Source of the DNA: Chloroflexota bacterium
Lineage (GTDB): Bacteria > Chloroflexota > Limnocylindria > P2-11E
Assembly (NCBI GenBank): GCA_005883625.1
Contig: VBDU01000076.1
Span: forward strand, 1 to 64,000
Length of the DNA: 64,000 bases
Direction of reading: 5' to 3'
The notes under the pieces were generated by a model that had not been told where the DNA came from, ran no database searches, and was given only the letters and a program-made list of their open reading frames with translations. Position numbers and translations under genes: made by a program. Shown piece by piece: positions 41,540 to 49,829 of the stretch (positions are counted from its first letter, which is position 1; every line of letters begins with the position of its first letter).

Positions 41540-42289
41540 CTACGCCGCCCCCGTGCGGCTGAGCACCGCCGGTACGGTCCGGACGAGGATGCGAAGGTCC
41601 CCGAGCAGCGAAGCGGTCTGGACGTACCTGACGTCGAGCCGGTACATGTCGAGGAGGCTCAGCGTGCTGCGACCGCTCACCTGCCAGAGGCCGGTGATGC
41701 CCGGCTTCACCACGAGCCGCGGGCCGACCCAGTCGGGATATTGGGCGACGGCATACGGGACGTCCGGGCGAGGGCCGACGAGGCTCATCTCGCCTCGCAG
41801 CACGTTCCACAGCTGCGGGAGCTCGTCGAGGCTCGTGCGCCGCAGGAACGCGCCGACACGCGTGATCCGCGGGTCGTCGGGCACCTTGTAGACCGCGCAG
41901 CGCGCCTCCTCACGCAGCAGGCTGCCGATGAACGCCGCGTGCGCCTCCGGATCCGCGTCGGCGCGCATCGACCGGAACTTCGCCACACAGAAAGGGCGGC
42001 CGAAGCGGCCGATCCGCTCCGCGCAGTAGAAGACCGGCCCGCGGCTCTCGAGCACGATGGCGAGGCCGACCAGGGCGAAGACCGGGAGGAGCGCGACGAG
42101 CAGGACCGCCGCGCAGACGAGGTCGAGCGTCCGCTTCGCGAGGGCGTACAGCGGTTCGTCGCAGGCACTGGCGATCCGGCCGAGCGCCGCGGCATCGTCA
42201 GGCCGCAGGACGAACGCGGGGGCCCGCGCGGCGCCCGCGTCGGCGGCGATCGCGGAGGAGAGCGCCATCGTCTCTGCGGCCACGGGCAC
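41540..42289 (-). CDS. Undecaprenyl-phosphate sugar-1-phosphate transferase (priming enzyme)
   Basis: A 249-residue polyprenol-phosphate sugar transferase, the step that starts a repeat unit on the lipid carrier. One membrane-inserted helix ([21 protein letters not shown]) is followed by the catalytic core [69 protein letters not shown] and [18 protein letters not shown]. It has only the C-terminal half of WbaP/WcaJ, the minimal form also seen in PglC. GTG 42289 or ATG 42268 may be the start. Element B lies 18-121 bp upstream. Confidence 0.92.
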   Translation of the reverse strand: MPVAAETMALSSAIAADAGAARAPAFVLRPDDAAALGRIASACDEPLYALAKRTLDLVCAAVLLVALLPVFALVGLAIVLESRGPVFYCAERIGRFGRPFCVAKFRSMRADADPEAHAAFIGSLLREEARCAVYKVPDDPRITRVGAFLRRTSLDELPQLWNVLRGEMSLVGPRPDVPYAVAQYPDWVGPRLVVKPGITGLWQVSGRSTLSLLDMYRLDVRYVQTASLLGDLRILVRTVPAVLSRTGAA

Positions 42290-42306
42290 ATGTCACACCA
42301 GGCCTG

Positions 42307-42410
42307 TTGAGGCGCGGTGCGGGGATGCCATGACGTGCGAGCCGGCTCGGCGTTCAGCATCCGGCCAGTCGCCGCAAGCCTTCAATGGACCGTCAACCCC
42401 CGCTCAATCG
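42307..42410. promoter_or_regulatory. TTGAGGCG / triple-TCAA element, copy B
   Basis: TTGAGGCG at 42307; boxes TCAA at 42382, 42393 and 42404 (11-bp period, all perfect); motif-to-box distance 75; ATGAC 23 bp after the first motif. The palindrome CGAGCCGGCTCG lies inside (42338-42349). It is upstream of the priming transferase gene (minus strand). Confidence 0.6.
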
Positions 42411-42494
42411 CTCGGCGCACGCCGCCGCGAGACACGTGAGCGCGCGGGGTCGGGGAGATCGACGCGGCGTCGGGCGGGTGTCAGCTCGCCAGGG

Positions 42495-45400
42495 TCACAG
42501 CAGGCTGACGTTCACCCACTTGAACTGCGTGAGGCTCGCGTTCACCGTGTCGGTCGCGCTGACGGTCTGGCTCGGGATCGTCCAGAGGGTGACCCCTTGG
42601 GTGAAGGTGTGCGTGCCGGCGTCGGCGGCGGTGAAGGTGTAGTCGCCCGGCAGGACCGCCGTCGGCAGCGGGTCGCTGGTCGCGAAGTGGACGGTGCCGC
42701 GGTAGCCGGTGGCGACGTTGCCGTACTGGTCCTTGAGCGTGACGCTGACGGTAAAGGCCTGGCCGGACTTCGCGCCGGCCGGCGCGTCGAGCGTGAGGCT
42801 CGCCGCGGCGCCCGCGCGGACGGTCACGCTGAGCGTGCCGGTGATCGTCGCGGTGACGGTGTCGCGGCCGGTGATCGTCTGCGCGCCCGACTTGATGAGC
42901 GTCGCCGCAAGCGTGGCCTGCCCGTTCGAGAGCATGGTGTCGGCCGGTAGGACGACGCCAGTCGCGGTATCGCTGCTCGTGAAGTGCACCGTCCCGGCGT
43001 AGGCCAGGTCGGTGTTGCCGAACTGGTCCTGTGCCGTGACGCTGAAGCCGAAGCTCGTGCCGGCGACGGGACTGGCGCTGCTCGCGAGGACGAGCTTGGT
43101 CGCGCTTGCCGCGCTGACCGCGACTGTCACGGTCGTGGAGAGCGCGTTGTTGCTGTCGGCGGCGGTGATCGTCTGGGCGCCGGCCTTGGCGAGCGTCGCC
43201 GAGAAGGTGCCCTGGCCGTTCGTGAGCGGCGAGTCCGCCGGCAGCACCACGCCCGTCGAGGTATCGCTGCTGGTGAAGTGCACCGTGCCGTTGTAGCCCG
43301 TCGCCGTCGTGCCGTCGGAGTTCTTGGCGGTGACGGCGACCGAGAAGGCCGTGCCCGCTTTGGCGGTCGCGGGGACCACGACGTCCAGGCTCGCCGCGGT
43401 GCCGCGGACGTTCAGCGCGAGCGTCCCCGTGATCGCCGCCGTGACCGTATCGGTGGCCACGATCGTCTGCGACCCGGCCTTCGTGAGCGTCGCCGAGAAG
43501 CTGCCCTGGCCGTTCGTCAGGGTCGAGTTCGGCGGCAGCACGGCCGACGTGTCGCTGCTCGTGAAGTGCACCGTCCCGGTGTACGTCGGGTCGGTGTTCC
43601 CGTACGGATCCTGGGCGGCCGCGGTGAAGGTGAAGCTCGTCCCGACTGTCGGGTTGCCGCCGGTCGCCAGAGCGAACCGGCTGGCCGGCGCCGCGCTCAC
43701 CGTGATTGGCACGGTGGTCGTCTTCGCGGCGGCCGCGTCGGAGACGGTGATCGTCTGCGACCCCGCGGTCGCGAGCGTCACGGAGAACGAGCCCTGGCCC
43801 TTCGTCAGCTTGGAGTCGGGGGGCAGCTTGGCCGCCGTCGCCGCGTCGCTGCTGCTGAAGTGCACGGTCCCGCCGTACTGGGCGATCGGGTTCCCGAGGG
43901 AGTCGGCGGCGGTGACGTCGATCGTGAACGGTTGACCGGCGACCGCGGTGGTCGGGACCGTCATGAAGAGGTTGTCTAGCGGTGCGCCGTTGATGAAGGC
44001 GTTGAGCAGATTCACCGACGTCTGCTGGATACGTACGTCGTTGCGCTGATGCCAGAAGCCGTCGAGCCCCCAGCTCCACGAGATGGTGCCCGACGACCAG
44101 ACCCACGCGCCGCTCGGTGCGAGGTAGATCGAGGAATTCGAGACCTGCGGAACGCCGGCGTAGTCCGTGAACGGCGAGCTCGAGAGGAGCGTGAAGCTCG
44201 TCGAGTTGGGGCCCGGGTAGCTCGACTGGAAGCTGTCCATCTCGTAGCCGACGATGCCCGGGACGCTGTCGCCGTCCTTGAAGCCCGTACCGGCGTAGAT
44301 CCAGTGGGAGCTGTTCGCCACGACGAAATTGGCGTTCCCGCCGTTCACCATCGAGACGACCTGGACGCCACGCATCGTCTGCTCCGGCCGGTTCACCGGG
44401 GGCAGGCGCCACTTGGTCGTCGTCGTCGGCCCCTGCACCGGGTCGAGCACGGCGTCCTTGTAGCAGACGACGACGCGGTTCGCGACGCCGTCGGCCGACG
44501 GCTCGAACCGCACCTGCACCTCGGACGCATCGGCCGCGAAGAAGGCGAGGCTGACGCCCGCGTCGCGCGCCGACTCGAAGCCGTTGCGCATCTCCATCGA
44601 CCAGTACTCGTCGTGGCCGACGGAGAGCACCGCTTTGTGGTTCTTCAGCGCGTCGGGATTTGCGTGGGTGTCGACGTCCGTCTGGTACGTGACGTCATAG
44701 CCCATGCGCTCGATCCAGCGGATGAACTCGATCTCGTCGACCTGGTCGAAACCGAAGTCCTTGTACGGGCGATCGAACGAGACCTTCACCGCGCGCGTCT
44801 GCCCCGAGACCGTGTTCGCGCCGTAGCTGTTAAACGTGTAGAGGCTCTTCCCGGTGGCTCCGTCGTTCGGATAGTTGTTGTACGCCTGGTCCGTGTTGAT
44901 CCCCTGCTGGTAGAGGAACGGCGCGGGACGATCGTCACGCACCACGAAGATCGTGTTGTTCCGGTAGCCGGCCGCGTTCGTGAGGAGACCGAGGTACATG
45001 CCGCTGACCCAATCGCTGGGGATGGTGAGGCTGTAGCTGCCCGTCCAGCCGCAGGCGATCATCCCGGTCGTCGCGTCCGGCGTGCAGGGCGGCTGCGAGA
45101 TCCCCGTCAGCGCGACGGTGAGACGCAGGCGGCCACCCGCGCCCCCGTACCAGCCCATGCGGTAGATGTCGAGCGTGAAAGCCTGCGCCGGATTGGTCGT
45201 GGCGTAGAGGGTGATCGTGTCGCCGGCCTTCGCGCTCACCGCCGACCAGTAGCCCTTCATCTGATTCGCCGTGTCGCCGCCGACCGGCGACCCGAGCAGC
45301 CAGCCCATCGATCCGGGGTTCTGGTTCTCGACGGTGATCGGATTCGCGGCGGCGGCGGGGGTCGCCGGGCCCACCGGGAGGCGAGCGGCGGAGGGCGCCG

Positions 45401-45527
45401 CGGGCGAGGGCTCTGCGGCGAGCGCGGCGGGCGCGTGTGCCAGCACCGCGCCGGCTGCGAGCGAAGGGACGAGGAGCGCCGTGAAGAGAATCACGACGCT
45501 GCGCGACCGAACGATGCCCGCGGCCAT
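42495..45527 (-). CDS. Large secreted protein: DMF-ase-beta-like domain plus Ig-like modules
   Basis: A 1010-residue protein: signal peptide (VVILFTALLVPSLAAGAVLA), a ~470-residue domain resembling the beta subunit of N,N-dimethylformamidase (EFIRWIERMGYDVTYQTDVD, LSVGHDEYWSMEMRNGFESARDAGVSLAFF), then five or six Ig-like modules of two types (VHFTSSDTSTGVVLP; KNSDGTTATGYNGTVHF) and the terminal module ending VNASLTQFKWVNVSLL. The DMF-ase-like domain occurs in many secreted proteins with unknown substrate. Start ATG 45527 immediately precedes the signal peptide. It shares modules with the genes at 30760 and 33226. Probably an exported adhesive or matrix-modifying protein. Confidence 0.82.
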   Translation of the reverse strand: MAAGIVRSRSVVILFTALLVPSLAAGAVLAHAPAALAAEPSPAAPSAARLPVGPATPAAAANPITVENQNPGSMGWLLGSPVGGDTANQMKGYWSAVSAKAGDTITLYATTNPAQAFTLDIYRMGWYGGAGGRLRLTVALTGISQPPCTPDATTGMIACGWTGSYSLTIPSDWVSGMYLGLLTNAAGYRNNTIFVVRDDRPAPFLYQQGINTDQAYNNYPNDGATGKSLYTFNSYGANTVSGQTRAVKVSFDRPYKDFGFDQVDEIEFIRWIERMGYDVTYQTDVDTHANPDALKNHKAVLSVGHDEYWSMEMRNGFESARDAGVSLAFFAADASEVQVRFEPSADGVANRVVVCYKDAVLDPVQGPTTTTKWRLPPVNRPEQTMRGVQVVSMVNGGNANFVVANSSHWIYAGTGFKDGDSVPGIVGYEMDSFQSSYPGPNSTSFTLLSSSPFTDYAGVPQVSNSSIYLAPSGAWVWSSGTISWSWGLDGFWHQRNDVRIQQTSVNLLNAFINGAPLDNLFMTVPTTAVAGQPFTIDVTAADSLGNPIAQYGGTVHFSSSDAATAAKLPPDSKLTKGQGSFSVTLATAGSQTITVSDAAAAKTTTVPITVSAAPASRFALATGGNPTVGTSFTFTAAAQDPYGNTDPTYTGTVHFTSSDTSAVLPPNSTLTNGQGSFSATLTKAGSQTIVATDTVTAAITGTLALNVRGTAASLDVVVPATAKAGTAFSVAVTAKNSDGTTATGYNGTVHFTSSDTSTGVVLPADSPLTNGQGTFSATLAKAGAQTITAADSNNALSTTVTVAVSAASATKLVLASSASPVAGTSFGFSVTAQDQFGNTDLAYAGTVHFTSSDTATGVVLPADTMLSNGQATLAATLIKSGAQTITGRDTVTATITGTLSVTVRAGAAASLTLDAPAGAKSGQAFTVSVTLKDQYGNVATGYRGTVHFATSDPLPTAVLPGDYTFTAADAGTHTFTQGVTLWTIPSQTVSATDTVNASLTQFKWVNVSLL

Positions 45528-45552
45528 CGGGGCGGATGGAAGCGCCCCGGGA

Positions 45553-45670
45553 TTGAGACGCGCTGCGTGGCTCTCATGAAAGCGAGCGGCCACGAGACGG
45601 TCCGGCTGCGCGTCTGGCCGGTGCGGTTCAACGCGGCGCCAACATCCCTTCAATGACCCCGACCTAGCCT
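45553..45670. promoter_or_regulatory. TTGAGACG / triple-TCAA element, copy E, with -10 box
   Basis: TTGAGACG at 45553; boxes TCAA 45628, CCAA 45639 and TCAA 45650 (11-bp period); motif-to-box distance 75. TAGCCT (45665-45670) starts exactly 15 bp after the last box begins and ends 8 nt before GTG 45679, so the boxes take the place of a -35. It lies between the divergent DMF-ase-like and Gfo/Idh/MocA genes. Confidence 0.65.
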
Positions 45671-45678
45671 CGCCGGCG

Positions 45679-46845
45679 GTGCACCTCGACGCGGGGGCTC
45701 GGCGTGGCTTGATGTCTCGGCGATCCCACGGGCACGACAGCGCGGATCCCGCACCGCTCGCCCTTGCCGTCATCGGCTGCGGCGCCGTGGTCGAGGGCCT
45801 CTACCTCGCTCCGCTGCGAACCCTCGAGTCCCGTGGGATCGCTCGCGTCGCGGCCCTCGTCGATCCGGATCCCGCCCGGACCGCCGCGCTCGCGCGGCAC
45901 TTCCCTTCCGCGCGCACGTTCGCGAGACCCGCCGAGGCGCTCGCCCAGACGCCGGATCTGACGATCGTCGCCTCGCCGCCTGGCTTTCACATGGAGCACA
46001 GCGTCGCGGCCCTCGCGGCCGGCAGCCACGTCCTGTGCGAGAAGCCGATGGCCATCCGGCTCGACGACGCCGAGCGCATGGTGACGGCCGCCCGCGTCGC
46101 GGGGCGCGTCCTCGCGGTCGGCATGACCCGGCGGCTGTACCCGAGCCTGGTGGAAGCGCGCGCGCTCCTCGCCCGAGGGGCTCTCGGCGAAGGCCTCCGC
46201 TTCGTCTACCGCCAGGGCCAGGTCTACGGCTGGCCCGTCAGCAGCGATTCGGCGTTCCGTCGCGCGACCGCCGGCGGTGGCGTCCTCGTCGACCTCGGCT
46301 CGCACGTGCTGGATTTCCTGGGGGCGCTGTTCGGCCGGGCGATCGTGGCCGGCTACGCCGACGACGGCCAGACGGACGGCGTCGAGGCGAACTGCCGGAT
46401 CGAGGTCGCGTACCCGCGGGCCGCCGGCGTCGTGCAGCTGTCGTGGAACCAGCCTCTGGTGACCGGCCTCCACATCCTTGGCTCGGCCGGAGAGCTGCGC
46501 CTGGACCCGACGCGGATCGACGGGCTGTGGTGGCGCCCCCACGGCGGCGCCTGGGAGCACGTGCTGAGCGCGGCGACCTGGCCGTCCGACCTGCGACCGC
46601 ATCCGCGTGAGGGGACGCCGCGAAGCCATCACGACTGCATCTACTACCAGCTCGTGCGGGTGTTGCGAGCGATGGTGCACGGTGAGCCCGTCCCCGTCGG
46701 AGGCGACGACGCGCTCGACGTCGTGCGGACGATCGACGAGTGCTATCGCCGCGCGACGCCGCTTCCGCTCCCGTGGCTGGCGCCTGGGGAACAGGCGCAG
46801 AGCGACGCGCGGCACTGGAAGGGGCGGCGATGGCTGGCGGCGTAG
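45679..46845 (+). CDS. Gfo/Idh/MocA-family oxidoreductase
   Basis: A 388-residue NAD(P)-dependent sugar oxidoreductase: Rossmann ALAVIGCGAVVEGLYLAP, LVASPPGFHMEHSVAAL-type strand, the catalytic motif GSHVLCEKPMAI (E-K-P) and, in the C-terminal domain, GGGVLVDLGSHVLDFLGAL (D...H). In polysaccharide loci these enzymes oxidise a nucleotide sugar at C3 or reduce a keto-sugar. GTG 45679 is chosen because TAGCCT lies 8 nt upstream; ATG 45712 is the alternative. The epimerase gene overlaps its end by 16 nt. Confidence 0.9.
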   Translation: MHLDAGARRGLMSRRSHGHDSADPAPLALAVIGCGAVVEGLYLAPLRTLESRGIARVAALVDPDPARTAALARHFPSARTFARPAEALAQTPDLTIVASPPGFHMEHSVAALAAGSHVLCEKPMAIRLDDAERMVTAARVAGRVLAVGMTRRLYPSLVEARALLARGALGEGLRFVYRQGQVYGWPVSSDSAFRRATAGGGVLVDLGSHVLDFLGALFGRAIVAGYADDGQTDGVEANCRIEVAYPRAAGVVQLSWNQPLVTGLHILGSAGELRLDPTRIDGLWWRPHGGAWEHVLSAATWPSDLRPHPREGTPRSHHDCIYYQLVRVLRAMVHGEPVPVGGDDALDVVRTIDECYRRATPLPLPWLAPGEQAQSDARHWKGRRWLAA

Positions 46846-47984
46846 CGATCCTGGGCGCCGGCGGCTTCGTCGGCGCCCGATTCGTCGAGCTGGCGGTCCT
46901 CGACGGGCGGAGCGACGAGGTCATCCCTATCGTCCGCGCCGCGAAGAGCGTCGCGCGGACCGCGCACCTCGGCCTGACCTATCGATTCGGCGACGCCTCG
47001 CGGCCCGATTCCCTGGCTCGCGCACTGGAGGGCTGCGAGGCCGTGGTGGACCTCACGAAAGGGAACCCGGCGGACATGCCGCGGATCGCCGAGAGCGTCC
47101 ACGCCGCAGCCCTCGCCGCGCGCGTACGCGTGCTCGTGCACCTGAGCTCGGCCACGGTGTACGGGCAGCTCGAGCGCCCCGACCTCGCCGATGACGCACT
47201 CCCCAGGCTCGACCATTGGATGCGGTACGCGCGCGAGAAGGGACGCGCCGAGAACTTCTTGCGCGAGCGGATGGGCGACGGGCGCCTGACGACCGTCGTC
47301 CTGCGGCCCGGCCTGATCTGGGGACCCGGCTCGCCCTACGTCCTCGGGTCGGGCAGCGACCTCGTCCGCGGAGCCGCGTACCTGGTCGGCGATGGCGGCG
47401 GCATCTGCAACCTGATGTACGTGGACAACCTCGTGCGGAGCATCGCGGCGGTCGTCGGCCATCCCGCCCCGGCCTCAGGGTTCTACAACGTCGCGGACGA
47501 CGAGACGACCACCTGGCGCGAGTTCTACGGCGGCCTGGCCGCCGGTCTCGGCGTCGACCCGGCGACGATCCACCTCGTGCCCGGCGGCCGGTATCGCGCG
47601 GGACTCCGCGATCTGCGGCGCGATGTCCAGGAGCTGGCGGCCTACGCGTGGCTGAAGGGCCGGCTATCCGTCGAGGCACGGGCGGAGGTGAAGCGTCGTC
47701 TCGCGCGCGCCCTCGGTCGAGACCTGCCCGATCCGCCCGACAGGCGTGGGCGTCCGGTCGTGACCCGCGAGATGCACGACCTGCAGACGACGAGGCACCG
47801 GCTGCCGACAGCGAAGTTCAGGGCGACCTTCGGTCACCAGAACACGACCTCGTTCGTCGCGGGGATGGCTTCGTCTCTGGCCTGGCTGCGCTTCATCGGG
47901 GTCGACGCTCGGGAGGAGGCCGTGCCGGCGCCGGTCGCGAGGCCGACCGACGTGCCGCCGACTCCCGCCGGCGCGACGATCTAG
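46830..47984 (+). CDS. NAD-dependent epimerase/dehydratase (extended SDR)
   Basis: A 384-residue extended SDR: VAILGAGGFVGARFVELA (GxxGxxG), LVHLSSATVYGQLE (Ser), MRYAREKGRAENFL (YxxxK) and LRPGLIWGPGSPYVLG. The C-terminal ~90 residues (YAWLKGRLSVEARAEVKRR onward) are an unusual basic extension. ATG 46830 follows GGAAGGGG with 5-nt spacing and lies inside the end of the oxidoreductase gene. It likely works on the same nucleotide sugar as that enzyme. Confidence 0.88.
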   Translation: MAGGVAILGAGGFVGARFVELAVLDGRSDEVIPIVRAAKSVARTAHLGLTYRFGDASRPDSLARALEGCEAVVDLTKGNPADMPRIAESVHAAALAARVRVLVHLSSATVYGQLERPDLADDALPRLDHWMRYAREKGRAENFLRERMGDGRLTTVVLRPGLIWGPGSPYVLGSGSDLVRGAAYLVGDGGGICNLMYVDNLVRSIAAVVGHPAPASGFYNVADDETTTWREFYGGLAAGLGVDPATIHLVPGGRYRAGLRDLRRDVQELAAYAWLKGRLSVEARAEVKRRLARALGRDLPDPPDRRGRPVVTREMHDLQTTRHRLPTAKFRATFGHQNTTSFVAGMASSLAWLRFIGVDAREEAVPAPVARPTDVPPTPAGATI

Positions 47985-47992
47985 GCGCGCTT

Positions 47993-49534
47993 GTGGACCC
48001 GCTCGTCAGCATCCTCCGCAACGGGTCGTTGCTCGGGGGCGCCCAGATCGTCTCGAGCCTCGTCGCGATGGTCCTCATGGTGGTGGTATCCCGGACCCTC
48101 GGGGACGTCGAGTTCGGGCGTCTCTACCTGGCGCTGACGCTCAGCGCGATCGTCGGGGTGGTCGTCGATGTCGGCCTGAGTCAGGTGGTCACGCGCGTGG
48201 TCGCACGAGAGCCGGCGCTCGCCCGGCCGTATCTCCGGCGGGCCGCGATCGTCGTCGCGATCCTCGGCGCGCTCCTGTACGTCCTCCTGCTGGGCGTCGC
48301 GCAGGCGCTCGGGTACACGGCCGAGGTGCGCTTCCTCGTCGCGATCCTCGGCCTGCTCATGGTGGCTGAGGGATTCGCGCAGCTGCTCGCCGCGGTCTAT
48401 CAGGCCCACGAACGGATGCTCGTGCCGGCGCTCGCGCGTGTGATCGGGAACGTGGCCATGGTCGCGCTCGTCGTTCCGCTGCTTTCACGGGGCTACGGCG
48501 CGGCGATGGTCGCCGCGGTGATGGTGCTGGCGTCGTGCCTCCGCCTCGCTCTGACCGGCGTCACCCTCGGACGCCTGACCGGCTTCCGGCAGCGGCCGCC
48601 GTCCCCGCCGTCGTGGCGCGACCTCCTGCGTGCGGGGCTGCCGTTCCTCGCCGCGCAAGGACTCGGGATATTCGTGATCCGCATCGACGTCGTGATCCTC
48701 GGGCAGATGGCCGACGAGGCGACGGTCGGGTGGTATGGCGCGGCGTCGCGTGTCGTGGAGGCGTTCAACTTCATTCCGCTCGTCCTGACGACCGCGACGT
48801 TCCCGGTGGCCTCGCGGCTGTGGGTGACGTCCGCGGCCGAGTTCCAGGCAACGGTACGCAAGACGCTGCACCTGCTCCTCGTCATCACGGTGCCCGTCGC
48901 GGTCACGCTCTTTGCGCTGGCCGACGAGATCGTCGGCTTTCTCTTCACGCTGGCGTCGTACGCGCCTGCCGTGCCGATCCTGCGCGTCCAGGCCGTCTCG
49001 CTGGGGCTCGTGTACGTCGACTATCTGCTGGTCTGCATCCTCATGGCGATCGGACGCGAGCGTCGCTGGATCGCGTTCGTCGCCGCGTCGTGCCTGCTCA
49101 ATCCCGCGATCAACTGGCTGCTGATCCCCGCGGCCGCGGCGTCACTCGGCAATGGCGCGATCGGGGCGGCGGTGGGCAAGCTCGTCACCGAGGTGCTCTT
49201 CCTCGTCTGCACGTTGCGCGCGCTACCGTCGGGGATCTTCGGTGCCGAGTCGCGCCGGGTCGCCGCTCGGGCGGTTGCGCTCGGCGTCCTCCTCGGCGCT
49301 TTCCTTTTCGGGAGCCGGACGCTCGGCGCGCCCTGGATGCTCGCCGCCGTGCTCGGCGGCGGCGGCTATCTCGCGGCTGTGCTGCGGACCGGCCTCCTGC
49401 CTCCGGATGTGACGGGGTGGATCGCGGGTTCGCTCCTTCGCCGCGACCGCACGGGCGCCGCGCCGGGAGGCCCGACGGAGCTCCAGCCCGCGCTGGCCGG
49501 AGCCGAGGGGCCGCGGAGCGCGGACGCCGCCTGA
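47993..49534 (+). CDS. Polysaccharide flippase (Wzx-like, MOP superfamily)
   Basis: A 513-residue polytopic protein with about 13-14 helices. The N-terminus SILRNGSLLGGAQIVSSLVAMVLMVVVSRTLGDVEFGRL is typical of oligosaccharide flippases (R-x-x-G-x-x-x-G and the LG..E.G motif). It moves the undecaprenyl-linked repeat unit across the membrane for the Wzy polymerase encoded at 56335. GTG 47993 begins 9 nt after the previous stop. A strong hairpin follows at 49565. Confidence 0.88.
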   Translation: MDPLVSILRNGSLLGGAQIVSSLVAMVLMVVVSRTLGDVEFGRLYLALTLSAIVGVVVDVGLSQVVTRVVAREPALARPYLRRAAIVVAILGALLYVLLLGVAQALGYTAEVRFLVAILGLLMVAEGFAQLLAAVYQAHERMLVPALARVIGNVAMVALVVPLLSRGYGAAMVAAVMVLASCLRLALTGVTLGRLTGFRQRPPSPPSWRDLLRAGLPFLAAQGLGIFVIRIDVVILGQMADEATVGWYGAASRVVEAFNFIPLVLTTATFPVASRLWVTSAAEFQATVRKTLHLLLVITVPVAVTLFALADEIVGFLFTLASYAPAVPILRVQAVSLGLVYVDYLLVCILMAIGRERRWIAFVAASCLLNPAINWLLIPAAAASLGNGAIGAAVGKLVTEVLFLVCTLRALPSGIFGAESRRVAARAVALGVLLGAFLFGSRTLGAPWMLAAVLGGGGYLAAVLRTGLLPPDVTGWIAGSLLRRDRTGAAPGGPTELQPALAGAEGPRSADAA

Positions 49535-49564
49535 GACGAGCCGAGCCCCCGCGCGACACGAAGC

Positions 49565-49602
49565 GAGATCGCGCAGCGCGGGTACGTACGCTGCGCGATC
49601 TC
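49565..49602 (+). terminator. Strong hairpin after the flippase gene
   Basis: GAGATCGCGCAGCG (49565-49578) pairs perfectly with CGCTGCGCGATCTC (49589-49602), a 14-bp stem with a 10-nt loop. No T-run follows; stability alone makes it the best terminator in the window. The rest of the 49535-49829 gap holds element C and no coding sequence. Confidence 0.7.
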
Positions 49603-49696
49603 ATGTGTGCGCCGTCGAGGGGCGGGCGGGTCGCGCTGCGTCGGGCGTGAGCCCGGCCGCCGCCCCGAAGGTCAAGGCGATCCTGACGCGCTCTGA

Positions 49697-49800
49697 TTGA
49701 AGGGCGCTGTGCCGACGCAATGACCGCCGCGCGCCGCTCGTCCGGAAGACGCGGGTCCTCGTTCTCATCCGTCAATTCCGCGTCAACGACCGCTCAATCG
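49697..49800. promoter_or_regulatory. TTGA / triple-TCAA element, copy C
   Basis: TTGAAGGG at 49697; boxes TCAA at 49772, 49783 and 49794 (11-bp period, all perfect); motif-to-box distance 75; ATGAC 23 bp after the first motif. A possible -10 TGAATT (49810-49815) lies 16 bp after the last box begins, before ATG 49830. Confidence 0.6.
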
Positions 49801-49829
49801 ATCGGCCTGTGAATTGCGCGAGACCCCAG

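Noticed and set aside
46238-47679. Minus-strand Arg-rich frames opposite the sugar-oxidoreductase and epimerase genes
   Set aside because: Low-complexity R/A/P products without motifs; the plus strand has complete Rossmann enzymes.
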